Of a DNA stretch of 64,000 nucleotides, positions 43,294 to 54,144 are shown piece after piece. Origin of the DNA: Myxococcales bacterium. GTDB lineage: Bacteria > Myxococcota_A > Polyangia > Fen-1088. Positions within the stretch are counted from its first letter, which is position 1; each line of letters opens with the position of its first letter. The stretch spans positions 124,001 through 188,000 of the forward strand of contig PLNW01000083.1 in NCBI GenBank assembly GCA_003142855.1, in the 5' to 3' direction. The notes under the pieces were generated by a model that had not been told where the DNA came from, did not search any database, and saw only the letters and a program-made list of their open reading frames with translations. The position numbers and the translations under genes are program-made.

Positions 43294-45552
43294 ATGGCGA
43301 TGTCCTCGACGTTCGACGCCAAGGCTTGGCTGGGCCAAATCACCGCGGACATGCGCGAGGCCTATGCCCGCAACCGGCGGGTGATGTCGTTTGGTGAGTA
43401 CCTGACCCTGTTCGAGATCGACATGCCCGGCCAGGTGCGTTCGGCCGCCCAGTACCTGCGTGACGTATTTGATCACTACGGGACCAGCACGGTGCGCGGG
43501 CCCCGCGGCGCGCTCACCCACTGGCAGCTCTTCGACTGTCCCTGGGACGAGGGCCGCGACAGCCTGAAAGGCCAGGAAGAGGTACAGGCTGCTGTCTATC
43601 GCCTGCTGTCGAACTTTGCGCGCCAAGGGCGCAGCAACCGACTCATCCTGCTGCACGGCCCGAATGGCAGTGCCAAGTCGACCTTCGTGTCGTGTCTGCA
43701 ACGGGCCATGGAGCACTACTCGTCGCTGGATGCGGGCGCGCTCTATCGCTTCAACTGGATTTTCCCCTCGCAGCGCTCGGGCAAGGGTGGCATCGGCTTC
43801 GGCGGAGGCCTGTCCCCTGAAAGTCAAGCGGCTGGCGAAAGCTACGCGTACCTGGAAGATGATTTGGTCGAGTCGAAGATCGTCGACGAGCTGCGCGACC
43901 ATCCCATCCTGCTCTTGCCGCGGGCGGAGCGGCGCACTTGGATTGAGGAGAAGCTCAAAGACCAGATCGCGGCCGGTCTGCGGCCCGCGCGGGCGTTGCT
44001 CGACGGTGATCTCTCGCATCGCAACCGTCAGATCTTCGACGCGCTGCTGGTTTCGTACCAGGGTGATCTCGCCAAGGTGTTGCGCCACGTGCAGGTGGAG
44101 CGTTTTTTCATTTCGCGGCGCTATCGCCAGTCGCTGGCCACGGTTGAGCCACAGCTCGCGGTGGACGCGCGGGTGCGTCCGCTGACCATGGACCGATCGC
44201 TCGCCACCCTGCCACCGGCGCTGCAGTCGCTCACGCTTTTTGAGTTCTGCGGCGAGTTGGTCGACGGCAACCGCGGGCTGCTGGATTTCGACGACCTACT
44301 CAAGCGGCCTCTCGACGCATTCAAGTACCTCCTCGGTGTGGTGGAGGACGGAATGACATCGCTGGAAGTGGCCAGCATCGCCGTGGATACGGTGTTCTTG
44401 GCCACGGCCAACGAGAGCTACCTGGCGGCGTTCAAGGAAAGCCCCGAGTTCCAGTCTTTCAAGGGGCGCATGGAACTGGTGCGCGCGCCCTACCTGCTCG
44501 ACCATCGGCTCGAGCAACAGATCTACGACGCGCGCATGGCTGAGGCGATGGGCGCGCATGCGGACCGGCACGTGGCCCCGCACGTGACCTGGGTGGCGGC
44601 GCTGTGGGCGGTGCTCACGCGCATGAGAAAGCCCAGCCCGGAGAAATACCCCGAGGGGCTGGCTGACTTGGTCGCTCGCCTCAGTCCCAGCGACAAAGCG
44701 CGGCTGTACGCGGGCGAGGCGCCGGAGTCGTTCTCGCCCGAAGAGCAGAAGCAGCTTCTGGCAAGCGTGGAGCTCATCGCCCGCGAGTCGGACAGCTACC
44801 CTCACTACGAAGGCCGTTCGGGCGCCTCGCCGCGCGAGATGACCTTGCTGCTGATGAACGCAGCCCAGAGCGCGAAATGGAAGTGCGTGTCGCCTTTCGC
44901 CGTGTTGGAGGAACTGGAGGAGCTGGTGCGCGCGGTGAGCGTGTACGAGTTCTTGCGCCAGGAACCCATGCCTGGGGGATTTCACGACAACGGCCAGTTC
45001 ATCACTCAAGTGCATGACCGCCTGATCGAGCGCATCGACGACGAGGTGCGCACCTCGATGGGGCTGGTCGATGAGCGACGTTATCTCGAACAGTTCGAAC
45101 GCTACCTCACCCAGGTGTCGTGTTGGGTGAAGCACGAGAAGTACCACAATCCCGTGACCGGCCAGGACGAGGACGCGGACGAGGATCTCATGGCCGAGGT
45201 GGAGCATGCGCTGCACGTGGAGACGGGCGATGGGGGAGCCGCGGCCTTCCGGCGCGAGATCATCGCCAAGATTGGTGCTTGGTCCCTAGACCATCGGGAC
45301 CAGCGCCCCGACTATGAGCGGATTTTTCCGCGGCCCCTGGCTGAGCTGCGTGAGGCGTTCTTTTCCGAGCGTCGAAAGGTGGTGCGCAAGATCAACGAGG
45401 ACATTCTGATCTACCTGGTCGACGGACCGAGCCGAATGGCGCCGGATGCCGCCGCAGCGTCACGGCGGACGCTGGACACGCTGCAATCGCGCTTTGGCTA
45501 CTGCGAGCATTGCGCGAAGGATGCCGTGCTGGCCTTGGTTCGCAGCCGCTAG
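43294..45552 (+). CDS. prkA: PrkA-type serine protein kinase/AAA protein
   Basis: 752 residues, the usual size of PrkA. The AAA core has Walker A HGPNGSAKST and an arginine-rich middle with TVFLATANESYLAAF (sensor 1-like). The C-terminal region carries the PrkA kinase-like module (YLEQFERYLTQVSCWVKHEKYHNP). Known members act in stress and sporulation; protease activity has also been reported for the family. The usual yeaH and spoVR neighbours are missing. The stop shares CTAG with the next, convergent gene. Confidence 0.9.
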   Translation: MAMSSTFDAKAWLGQITADMREAYARNRRVMSFGEYLTLFEIDMPGQVRSAAQYLRDVFDHYGTSTVRGPRGALTHWQLFDCPWDEGRDSLKGQEEVQAAVYRLLSNFARQGRSNRLILLHGPNGSAKSTFVSCLQRAMEHYSSLDAGALYRFNWIFPSQRSGKGGIGFGGGLSPESQAAGESYAYLEDDLVESKIVDELRDHPILLLPRAERRTWIEEKLKDQIAAGLRPARALLDGDLSHRNRQIFDALLVSYQGDLAKVLRHVQVERFFISRRYRQSLATVEPQLAVDARVRPLTMDRSLATLPPALQSLTLFEFCGELVDGNRGLLDFDDLLKRPLDAFKYLLGVVEDGMTSLEVASIAVDTVFLATANESYLAAFKESPEFQSFKGRMELVRAPYLLDHRLEQQIYDARMAEAMGAHADRHVAPHVTWVAALWAVLTRMRKPSPEKYPEGLADLVARLSPSDKARLYAGEAPESFSPEEQKQLLASVELIARESDSYPHYEGRSGASPREMTLLLMNAAQSAKWKCVSPFAVLEELEELVRAVSVYEFLRQEPMPGGFHDNGQFITQVHDRLIERIDDEVRTSMGLVDERRYLEQFERYLTQVSCWVKHEKYHNPVTGQDEDADEDLMAEVEHALHVETGDGGAAAFRREIIAKIGAWSLDHRDQRPDYERIFPRPLAELREAFFSERRKVVRKINEDILIYLVDGPSRMAPDAAAASRRTLDTLQSRFGYCEHCAKDAVLALVRSR

Positions 45553-46268
45553 TCCAGCGCAGCGTCGTCGGCGCCGCCGGCCCCACCATCCGGGCCACCG
45601 CCCGCGTCGGCACCACAGGGCACAACCGCCCACGTGCCGCTGTTGCCATCGCTGGTGCCCGTTCCCCATTGGTTGCCAGCGTCGGCATTCGCGTTTCCGT
45701 AGAATAGGCCGGTGCTGGCTGAGCAAGAAACGGTATCGCTCGCATCCATGTTGCCCATCCAGGCGAAGTTGTAACCTACGCAAAACGCGGATCCGCCGGC
45801 CACTGCCGCGATAGCGAATGGCATCGGGGCAGCGCCAGCCGTGGTGCTTGAGACGTAGCTTCCACAGAAAGTCTTCACCGAGCCGCCGCTGTCGGGCTGC
45901 TCCAGCAAGGCGAATTGCCCGCCCCCCAGCGGACCCTCATACCCACCAAGGACGTATCCCGGTCGCGATTCGCCGCCCAACTGGTAGCCCGTGGTCGACG
46001 AAAGCGAGAGGCTGGCGTTGTCCTGGTTGAGCATCCCCGAAAGCGATGCGGTCGTGCCGTCCATGTCCACCAGCCCTCCGCTAGCCGGCAACTGGCTGCT
46101 GGCTGATCCTACAACCGTGACGGCCAACGTTCCCATCTCGCCGGCACCCACGAGGACGCCGCGGTAACTTCCAGGACCGCCAGCGGTCGGCTTGCTGGCA
46201 CAACCCAGAAACAGGGACATCAGCGTGGCGGCGGACACGGCGAAAGTGCGGAACGCGAAGATGGGCAT
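45549..46268 (-). CDS. Predicted lipoprotein with Gly/Ser-rich secreted domain
   Basis: 239 residues starting at the ATG at 46268, which follows AGGAG; lipobox LGC near residue 23. The mature part is beta-rich and Gly/Ser-rich with four cysteines in the second half and an Asp/Gly/Ala tail (ADAGGGPDGGAGGADDAALD). No family recognised. Monocistronic by position. Confidence 0.6.
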   Translation of the reverse strand: MPIFAFRTFAVSAATLMSLFLGCASKPTAGGPGSYRGVLVGAGEMGTLAVTVVGSASSQLPASGGLVDMDGTTASLSGMLNQDNASLSLSSTTGYQLGGESRPGYVLGGYEGPLGGGQFALLEQPDSGGSVKTFCGSYVSSTTAGAAPMPFAIAAVAGGSAFCVGYNFAWMGNMDASDTVSCSASTGLFYGNANADAGNQWGTGTSDGNSGTWAVVPCGADAGGGPDGGAGGADDAALD

Positions 46269-46323
46269 GAACGAAACTCCTGGAGAGAGAGCTGAGCCTA
46301 GCAGCACGTAGTCGTTGGCTCCA

Positions 46324-47563
46324 TTAGGCGAGAGCGGAATTCTCAGTACGCGTAGCGACTTCCCGCACGCGGCTGAGCACAGCGTGGGCGTTCATCACGC
46401 GGGCGTAGATGTAGAGGGCAGCCGGCAATCCCTCGTCGAGGGCCGCCTCACTGACGCGCAGGTGCTTGCTGACGGCGAAGACCACAGCCTGGGGTAGTCC
46501 CTTGCGTGCCAGCTCGATGCGCTTCCAGACAGCCTCGCGGCTCCAGAAGCCGAGAACTTCCAGATAGACCGTCTGCCCGGTTTGCTCGTGCACAAACTCC
46601 AGGTCGGGCACGCACTGGCCCACGCCCGGAAGATCGAGAATCGCGTCGCACAGGGCTGGCCGCCAGGGACCGGGCAAAGCGGAAAGATCGTGGAGGAGCG
46701 CGGCCACTTCGTCGGGAAGGGTGCTGGTCGGATGTCCGCGACCATTCCCGTCGACCAATTCTCCTGCGAGCGGGCCGCGCACAGCATAGCGCAAGGGCCG
46801 CCGCTCGCGACCCCAGCGCAGGTCGGCCTCGATGGTGAAGCGGTCGCAGGCCATCAGCGCCGGCAAGGCGAGCGCGAGCTGAAGCCCATACTTGGTCACC
46901 GACTCGAAGAGGCTGTAGGGGCCATCGATGTGAAGACGATAGCCGGCGTGCTTGGGCAGGGCCTCGATGCGATGGAGCAGACGCAGAAACTTGAGCTTGC
47001 GGAAGAGATGGCGATAGTTCGCGGGAACCGCGCTCCACACCGTGGCGCGTACGCTCAGCGCGCGCAGCAGGACCGCCTGGTGTTGCGCGAGATGGTGCTC
47101 GGCCAGCAAGGCTTCAGGCGCAAGCAGGCGCGCCTCGCGAAGAATGTGGGCGTCGGCTAGGTCGGCAAACAGCGCGCGCTCGATGCCGTCGCTGGCCACC
47201 CTGCGCTCGGTCGCCAGCGCCGCGACAACGGCGGCGCGATCAAAGGCGGCGTGCCCGGCCTCGCGGCGCACGCTGGCGGCGTGGGTGAAGAGCGTGCGGC
47301 GCAGCTCTATCGGATCCATGGCCGCATCTGCTTCGAATTCACAGCGGTCGAGCACCAACTTCAGCAGGCCACGAGCCAGGCGTTGCTCGCGTGGCTCCAC
47401 ATCCACAGCGCCGCAGGCATCCAGCAGAGTGCCGCGAGACTGACCGACATGCGCGCGCGCAAGGTCAAGATAGGCGGTGGCCAGTTCCAGCGCGCGAGGC
47501 CGCTCACCCTCGGAAACCGGCACCACGAATAGACGATCGCCGCGCCGGCGCACGTGCACCATG

Positions 47564-47577
<14 letters not shown>
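46324..47577 (-). CDS. DUF790/Bax1-like nuclease partner of XPB
   Basis: 417 residues. The TTG at 47577 is chosen because it gives MLTADMVHVRRRGDRL, the family-like start, and follows GGAGG; it overlaps the helicase end by 14 bases. DUF790 is the family of archaeal Bax1, a structure-specific nuclease that binds XPB. The C-terminal region contains CVPDLEFVHEQTGQTVYLEVLGFW, with the D...E-x-x spacing and E-x-G/L of a PD-(D/E)XK-type nuclease core, and KRIELARKG. Confidence 0.82.
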
Positions 47578-48994
<1,417 letters not shown>

Positions 48995-49000
48995 GGGCCA

Positions 49001-49423
49001 TCACAGCAGCTCGTCGAGCCGTTCGCACACGTATTCCACGTAACCACGGCATTGCGCATGCACGGACTGACGATAGACGCCACCTGCAGCCGGATCGTTG
49101 AAATCCAGGCCGGTGAGGGCGAAGCAGTTGTCGCTGCCGAAGCGCGAGCGGAAACCTTCCACCAGGGATTGGACCTTGCTGACCAAGACGTCGCGATCGT
49201 CGCCTAGCTTGTCACGGCCAAAGGCCGCGCTGAGCACCAAAACGCCGCCCGTGAGCGCCCCGCACACGGACTTGGTGCGGCTAAGCCCGCCGCCAAACCC
49301 GGTGGCGATGCGTGGAATCAGGTCGCTCTGCCGGCCCAGACGCTTCATTCCGGCGATGGCCACGGCCTCGGCACAACTCAGGCCCGAGTCGAATACTTCG
49401 AGCGCAAGCTTGGAGGTTGACAT
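49001..49423 (-). CDS. C_GCAxxG_C_C-family protein
   Basis: 140 residues with the cysteine pattern of this redox-type family: SGLSCAEAVA, SVCGALTGGVL (GCAxxG-like), DNCFALTG and VHAQCRGYVEYVC. The family is small, widespread and uncharacterised; the cysteines suggest metal or disulfide chemistry. It lies 6 bases after the helicase start codon region on the same strand and could be the first gene of that operon. Confidence 0.82.
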   Translation of the reverse strand: MSTSKLALEVFDSGLSCAEAVAIAGMKRLGRQSDLIPRIATGFGGGLSRTKSVCGALTGGVLVLSAAFGRDKLGDDRDVLVSKVQSLVEGFRSRFGSDNCFALTGLDFNDPAAGGVYRQSVHAQCRGYVEYVCERLDELL

Positions 49424-49506
49424 GCGCCGATGTTAGCACTGCCGTGCGAAGACGAGTGCAACTCTCCTGGGCGCAGCAAACGGCTTCTTGTGACATTCTC
49501 CTTCGC

Positions 49507-51018
49507 ATGCGCGCAAAGATCATCGTCGCTGCAGCGTTGCTGCTGGGCCTGGTGGCCTGGGACTTCGCGGCCGCCACCACCTTCGTGGGCGACGACTACC
49601 TGTTTCTCGCCTTCGCGCGGCTGGAACCTAATCCGCTGCTGGCCTTCACGCGCGACATGCACGGCGGCGAATACTACCGGCCCCTGCCCATGCTGCTGTG
49701 GTGGCTGCTCAATCGGGTGGGGCAGGGCGCCCAGTGGCCGTTCGCCCTGGCGGGTTTTCTGCTGCACGCGGGAAGCGCTGCTCTGGTCGTGGCACTGGGC
49801 CGCGGGGTGGGGTTCACGTTGCGGGTTTCGTTGGCTGCGGGCGCGCTATTCCTGATCGCGCCGGCCGAGCGCGAGGCTGCGCTGTGGTTTGCGGCCAGCA
49901 CCGATCTTCTGGCCACGATCGCAACCCTTGCAGCTCTGGTCTGTCTGCTGCGCGCGTCGCGAGGCTGGCAAGTGGCGTCGGTCGCACTGGCTGCGCTGGC
50001 GTATTTCTCGAAGGAAACGGGTTTGGTGCTGCCGCTGCTTGGAACAGCGGCGAAGTGGGCGGCTTCATCTCGGCAGCCGGGGGCGGCGGAGAACACAGGG
50101 AGGAGAGGGGAGTTCACAGAGTGGCTTCGGGCATGCGTCGCGCCGGTGGTTCCGCATATGGTTGTGGCGGGCGGGTACTTGATGGTTCGGTTCAGGGTGC
50201 TGGGGGGGCTGGGCGGCGTCAACGATCCGGTTGCGCCTTGGTGGGGACGAGGTCTGCAGATGGCTGCGGGTTTGGTTCATGCGGTGACGGCCTATGCGCC
50301 CCTTCCGGAGGTTCTGGCGTGGCTTGTGGGCGGCGGGTTATTGCTGTTTGCCGGGGTGTTTGCGCTGCGCACTCGGGGCCGCGCATGGTTCCCAGTTATG
50401 TGGACGTTGCTGGCCTTGCTACCGTTGCCGGCGGCTGGTTGGGTGGTGGGCGCGCGCTACTACTATCTGCCCGCGGTGGGGCTCATGCTCATGCTGGCCT
50501 GGGCCGCCGAGGCGCGCGGGTGGGCGGTCGTGATGCTTGCCATCGCTCTGCTGGCAGCCATGGGTCTGGGCTCGACCGCGGCGCGCATGGGCGAAGTCCG
50601 CCGCTACCGCGGGGTCTTGGCCGCGGCCCGCGATGTCGTGGCCAAGGGTGCGCGGGCTGGGCACACGATCTTCTTGGTGCGAAACGCGGTCAAAGACCTG
50701 GACTTGGCGCTCAAGCTCACGTCGCCGGTCGGGCGATTGCCCCAGTCGCTGCTGGTCATCCCGGACGTGCCCGCCTCATTCGTCTGGATGCCACAAGGGT
50801 TGGCGGATCGCACGCGTTTTCTTCTCGCGCGGCCGCCCTTGCCGCCCGCCGGGGCGTATCGTTTTGGTGGCCAGTCCATCGTGGGCCTGGCCCGGCGCGG
50901 GGAGGCCCCGGATCTCGAGGAGGTGGTCGCGCGGCTGCCCGAACTTCGCTTCATTGAGCTGGTCACGGACGGCCGCGGCCAGGTGACCGGACGGGACCGA
51001 ACCGAACCGCGCCCATGA
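49507..51018 (+). CDS. GT-C-like multipass membrane protein with repeat insertion
   Basis: 503 residues and about 11 membrane segments. A loop after the first segment has FVGDDYLFLAFARLEP and a later YYRPLPMLLWWLLN, as in dolichyl-phosphate-type mannosyltransferases. Between two segments, residues near 193-206 (PGAAENTGRRGEF) are encoded by a copy of the dispersed repeat, in frame. The C-terminal soluble part (about 380-503) is extracytoplasmic. Sugar donor and acceptor are unknown. Confidence 0.65.
   Translation: MRAKIIVAAALLLGLVAWDFAAATTFVGDDYLFLAFARLEPNPLLAFTRDMHGGEYYRPLPMLLWWLLNRVGQGAQWPFALAGFLLHAGSAALVVALGRGVGFTLRVSLAAGALFLIAPAEREAALWFAASTDLLATIATLAALVCLLRASRGWQVASVALAALAYFSKETGLVLPLLGTAAKWAASSRQPGAAENTGRRGEFTEWLRACVAPVVPHMVVAGGYLMVRFRVLGGLGGVNDPVAPWWGRGLQMAAGLVHAVTAYAPLPEVLAWLVGGGLLLFAGVFALRTRGRAWFPVMWTLLALLPLPAAGWVVGARYYYLPAVGLMLMLAWAAEARGWAVVMLAIALLAAMGLGSTAARMGEVRRYRGVLAAARDVVAKGARAGHTIFLVRNAVKDLDLALKLTSPVGRLPQSLLVIPDVPASFVWMPQGLADRTRFLLARPPLPPAGAYRFGGQSIVGLARRGEAPDLEEVVARLPELRFIELVTDGRGQVTGRDRTEPRP
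50085..50123 (+). repeat. Dispersed repeat copy inside a coding frame
   Basis: GGCGGAGAACACAGGGAGG, AGAGGGGAG and TTCACAGAG follow one another, the same order as in the 2643-3071 block. The copy is read through without a stop in the membrane protein gene, adding a hydrophilic loop. Confidence 0.65.
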
Positions 51019-51101
51019 GCCCACGTGTGGCCACATTTCCAGGGCTAGCCGCGCGCGGCGGGCTGGCGTAGCATCACGCTCCAGGAGACAACAGCAACGT
51101 C

Positions 51102-51983
51102 ATGGCAAAGGCGAGTCAGAATCACTTGGAGCTGATCAAGGTCGCGGTGTCGCTGGCGCAGAAGCGAACCTTCGACCATTTGCTGTACGTGGGCGACATC
51201 CCGCTGCCCGAGGAAGTCTTCCGCGGCAAGCCGCGGGCGCGCAAGAAGCTGGTGCAGGCGGTGGTCAGCGAGGCCCAGCGCGCGGTGGTCGAGGCCACGG
51301 GCGTCCCGGTCATCCCGCTGCCCCAGTACGACTTGGGGCGGCCTGAGAAGCTGAAGCTGGCGCTGGTCAGCGGCATCGCACGCGGGCTGTACGCGGAAGG
51401 CGACGTGGTGGTGGCGCTGCTCTCGGCGCGTCCCGTGGGCAAGCCCGATTCCATTCTGGTGGTCAATGTCGGCCCCGACGAGGAGGACGTGGGCTTCGGC
51501 TTCTTGCGCACCGAAGGCGTGCAGCCTGAGATTCTGGAGGCGCTTATCGGCCTGGCGGTCACCATCGGCGTGGAGGGCTGGGAAGGCCGGCCGGTGGGGG
51601 CGCTCTTCGTGATCGGCGACTCCAACAAGGTCATGGAACAGTCGCGCCCGCTCAGCCTCAACCCCTTCCAGGGCTATTCGGAGGACGAGCGCAACATGTT
51701 GAGCCCGGAAGTGTGCCGGGCTCTGCGCGCCTTTGCCGTGCTCGACGGCGCCTTCGTCCTGCGCGAGGACGGCGTGGTGCTGGCCGCCGGCCGCTACCTC
51801 AATTTCGAAGAAAAGGATGTGCGCGTACCGCTGGGCCTGGGCTCGCGCCACATGGCCGCCGCCGGCATCACCCACGAAACCGAGGCCATCGCTGTGGTGG
51901 TGTCGCAGACATCAGGTGCCGTGCGCGTGTTCCGCCACGGCCGCGCGGTGCTCGAAGTGTCGTCGAGAATCCGCAGGTCGTAG
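51102..51983 (+). CDS. DacZ-like diadenylate cyclase
   Basis: 293 residues. The C-terminal half is a DAC (DisA_N) domain: the DGA motif in VLDGAFVLREDGVVLAAG and SRHMAAAGITHETEA where the family motif is RHR; then VVVSQTSGAVRVFRHG. The N-terminal half is the domain found in archaeal DacZ enzymes, not the DisA scanning region. It makes c-di-AMP from two ATP if active. Met replaces the second Arg of RHR, as far as the alignment by eye shows. A run of signalling interest is that it stands alone, with no c-di-AMP target nearby. Confidence 0.8.
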   Translation: MAKASQNHLELIKVAVSLAQKRTFDHLLYVGDIPLPEEVFRGKPRARKKLVQAVVSEAQRAVVEATGVPVIPLPQYDLGRPEKLKLALVSGIARGLYAEGDVVVALLSARPVGKPDSILVVNVGPDEEDVGFGFLRTEGVQPEILEALIGLAVTIGVEGWEGRPVGALFVIGDSNKVMEQSRPLSLNPFQGYSEDERNMLSPEVCRALRAFAVLDGAFVLREDGVVLAAGRYLNFEEKDVRVPLGLGSRHMAAAGITHETEAIAVVVSQTSGAVRVFRHGRAVLEVSSRIRRS

Positions 51984-52754
51984 GTGCGCTTGAAGACCAG
52001 CGGCACAATCGACCTGCCGATTCGGGCCAAGAACGGCAAGAGGGTCGCGGACCTTCTCGCCGTGTTGCGTTCCATGGGCAGCGAGAAAGACCGGGCGGGC
52101 ATGGCTCGCTATGGAATCAACGTCGAGAACGCTTTCGGCGTCTCGGTCTACAAGTTGCGCTGGATCGCGAAACGCCTCGGCACGGACCATGCGCTGGCGC
52201 TTGCCCTGTGGGCGACAGGAAACCACGAGGCACGCCTGCTGGCCTGCTTCGTGGATGATCCTGCTGCAGTTACTGAAAAGCAGTTCGAGGCGTGGGCCCG
52301 CGACTTCGATTCTTGGGACATCTGCGACCAGGCGACGACCAGCCTGTTCGACCTGACGAAACACGCTTGGCCCAAGGCCGTCGCGTGGGCCGCACGCGAC
52401 GAGGAATGGGTCAAGCGCGCCGGCTTCACCTTGATGGCGGGCCTGGCGGTACACGATAAGTCGGCCAGCGACCAACGCTACCGCAAACTGCTGCCCGTGA
52501 TTGCGCGTGGGGCGTTCGACGATCGCAACTTCGTCAAGAAGGCGGTCAACTGGGCCTTGCGCAATATCGGCAAGCGCAACCGGGCGCTCAACGCCGCTGC
52601 CATCGTTTCCGCGGAGAAGATCCGCGTTGCCGCCAACAAGCGCGCCGGTGGTGAACGTGGCGGCGACTCGATAGCACGCAGTGCCCGCTGGGTCGCCGCC
52701 GACGCTCTCCGCGAGCTGACGTCGGAAAAGGCTCAGGCGCGACTCAAAGACTGA
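51984..52754 (+). CDS. AlkD-like DNA alkylation repair protein
   Basis: 256-residue all-helical HEAT-repeat protein of the AlkD/DNA_alkylation family, which contains glycosylases for positively charged alkyl bases. Seen: a GINVENAFGVSVYKLRWIAK start, DFDSWDICDQATTSLF (Asp/Trp lining the base pocket) and NFVKKAVNWALRNIGKRN. The GTG start directly follows the preceding stop, so it is cotranscribed with the cyclase. The function is inferred from fold; some family members are inactive. Confidence 0.85.
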   Translation: MRLKTSGTIDLPIRAKNGKRVADLLAVLRSMGSEKDRAGMARYGINVENAFGVSVYKLRWIAKRLGTDHALALALWATGNHEARLLACFVDDPAAVTEKQFEAWARDFDSWDICDQATTSLFDLTKHAWPKAVAWAARDEEWVKRAGFTLMAGLAVHDKSASDQRYRKLLPVIARGAFDDRNFVKKAVNWALRNIGKRNRALNAAAIVSAEKIRVAANKRAGGERGGDSIARSARWVAADALRELTSEKAQARLKD

Positions 52755-52755
52755 C

Positions 52756-54033
52756 CTAGAAATCTACCAGTTGTCGGATCTTCCCCTCCAGCTCGGCCTC
52801 GGTCACTTCGTGCTGTTGCCGGGTGGCAAGATCGCGCAGAACCAGTTTCCCGCTCTGTAGCTCGTTGTCACCGACGATGAGCGCCAGGCGTGCCTTGAGC
52901 GCGTCGGCGCGCTTGAGCTGCGACTTCAAGCTCGCCGTACGATGCTCCAGCTCGGTGCGAACGCCTTGCAGGCGCAGTCGATGGGCCACGGGCAAGGCCC
53001 AGGCTTGCGCCTTTTCTCCCAGCACCGCGATGAAGAGGGCCAACACGGGCTCGAACTCCTCGGCCGGCTCGGCCAGTGCCAGCAGGACGCGCTCGACGCC
53101 GAGGCCGAAGCCGATAGCCGGAACCTCGGGCCCGCCCAGCGACGAAACCAGACGATCATAGCGCCCGCCGCCGCCCAGCGTGTTCTGCGCGCCCAGATCG
53201 CCGATCTTGGCCTTCACCTCGAAGATGGTGCCGGTGTAGTAGTCGAGCCCGCGCACCAACTTGGTGTCCACCACGCTTTGCACGCCAAGTGCCGAAAGGT
53301 GGCTGCGCACGGCTTCGAAGTGCTGCTTGGATGCATCACCCAGAACGTCGAGCAATATCGGCGCGTGGCTGGCAAGCGCCTGGATATCAGGGTCCTTGGA
53401 ATCCAGGATGCGCAGCGGATTGGTCTGCAGGCGCTGGCGCGAGCCCTCGTCCAGTTTGTCGAGATGGCTGGAAAAGTACCCGCGCAGGCTTTCGCGATAG
53501 CTGGCCCGTTCCTCGGGCTCGCCCAGGGTGTTGATGGCAACTTCGAGGTCGGAAGATTTGATGCCGACATCGGCCAGCAGCGCCACCAGCATGGCGATCA
53601 TCTCCGCATCGACAGACGGCGCAGCCAAACCGAACACCTCGGCGCCGACCTGATGGAACTGGCGCAAGCGTCCGCGTTGGGCGCGTTCATGGCGGAACAT
53701 CGGGCCCAGGTAGTACCAGCGGGTCACGGGCTCGCGGGTCCATTGCGAGCGGGCGATGTACGCTCGCACCGCGCAGGCCGTGCCCTCGGGCCGCATGGAC
53801 ACCGACTGCCCGTCGCGGTCGGTGAAGGTGTACATCTGTTTCTCGACCACCTCGGTGTCTTCGCCCACCGAGCGCACGAAGAGCGGCGTGTACTCGAGAA
53901 TCGGTGTGCGCAATTCGTGATAGGCGAACGACTCGAGCATCGAGCGCGCCTTCTCTTCGACGAATTGCCACTTCGACACCTCGGGCGGGAGGATGTCGTT
54001 CATTCCCTTCACGTTTGGCGGTAGGTCAGACAC
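52756..54033 (-). CDS. hisS: Histidyl-tRNA synthetase
   Basis: 425 residues, class II. The GTG at 54033 gives SDLPPNVKGMNDILPPEV, matching the family start; upstream codons are repeat sequence. Motif 1 region with TPILEYTPLF, motif 2 RWYYLGPMFRHERAQRGRLRQF, and motif 3 GRYDRLV and AIGFGLGVERVLLAL are present, then the anticodon domain. A TATAAA lies 7 bases before the GTG, so a leaderless message is possible. Confidence 0.95.
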   Translation of the reverse strand: MSDLPPNVKGMNDILPPEVSKWQFVEEKARSMLESFAYHELRTPILEYTPLFVRSVGEDTEVVEKQMYTFTDRDGQSVSMRPEGTACAVRAYIARSQWTREPVTRWYYLGPMFRHERAQRGRLRQFHQVGAEVFGLAAPSVDAEMIAMLVALLADVGIKSSDLEVAINTLGEPEERASYRESLRGYFSSHLDKLDEGSRQRLQTNPLRILDSKDPDIQALASHAPILLDVLGDASKQHFEAVRSHLSALGVQSVVDTKLVRGLDYYTGTIFEVKAKIGDLGAQNTLGGGGRYDRLVSSLGGPEVPAIGFGLGVERVLLALAEPAEEFEPVLALFIAVLGEKAQAWALPVAHRLRLQGVRTELEHRTASLKSQLKRADALKARLALIVGDNELQSGKLVLRDLATRQQHEVTEAELEGKIRQLVDF

Positions 54034-54053
54034 GGCCGGATTTATAGCAGAGA

Positions 54054-54133
54054 TAGTCGCGTGGGGAGCCCGCCGGCTTCGCCGGCGGCGCACCATCGCG
54101 GGAGGGTATGGGAACCCTTTCAGGGTTCCCATG
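54054..54133. repeat. Second dispersed repeat, copy 2, with perfect hairpins
   Basis: TAGTCGCGTGGGGAGCCC begins it, as in the copy at 37804. GCCGGCTTCGCCGGC forms one hairpin and GGGAACCCTTTCAGGGTTCCC at 54110-54130 is a perfect 9-base stem with a 3-base loop. It lies between hisS and the CinA-like gene, on the minus-strand 3' side of the latter, and could act as an RNA stem there. Confidence 0.65.
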
Positions 54134-54144
54134 TCAAATGGCAA

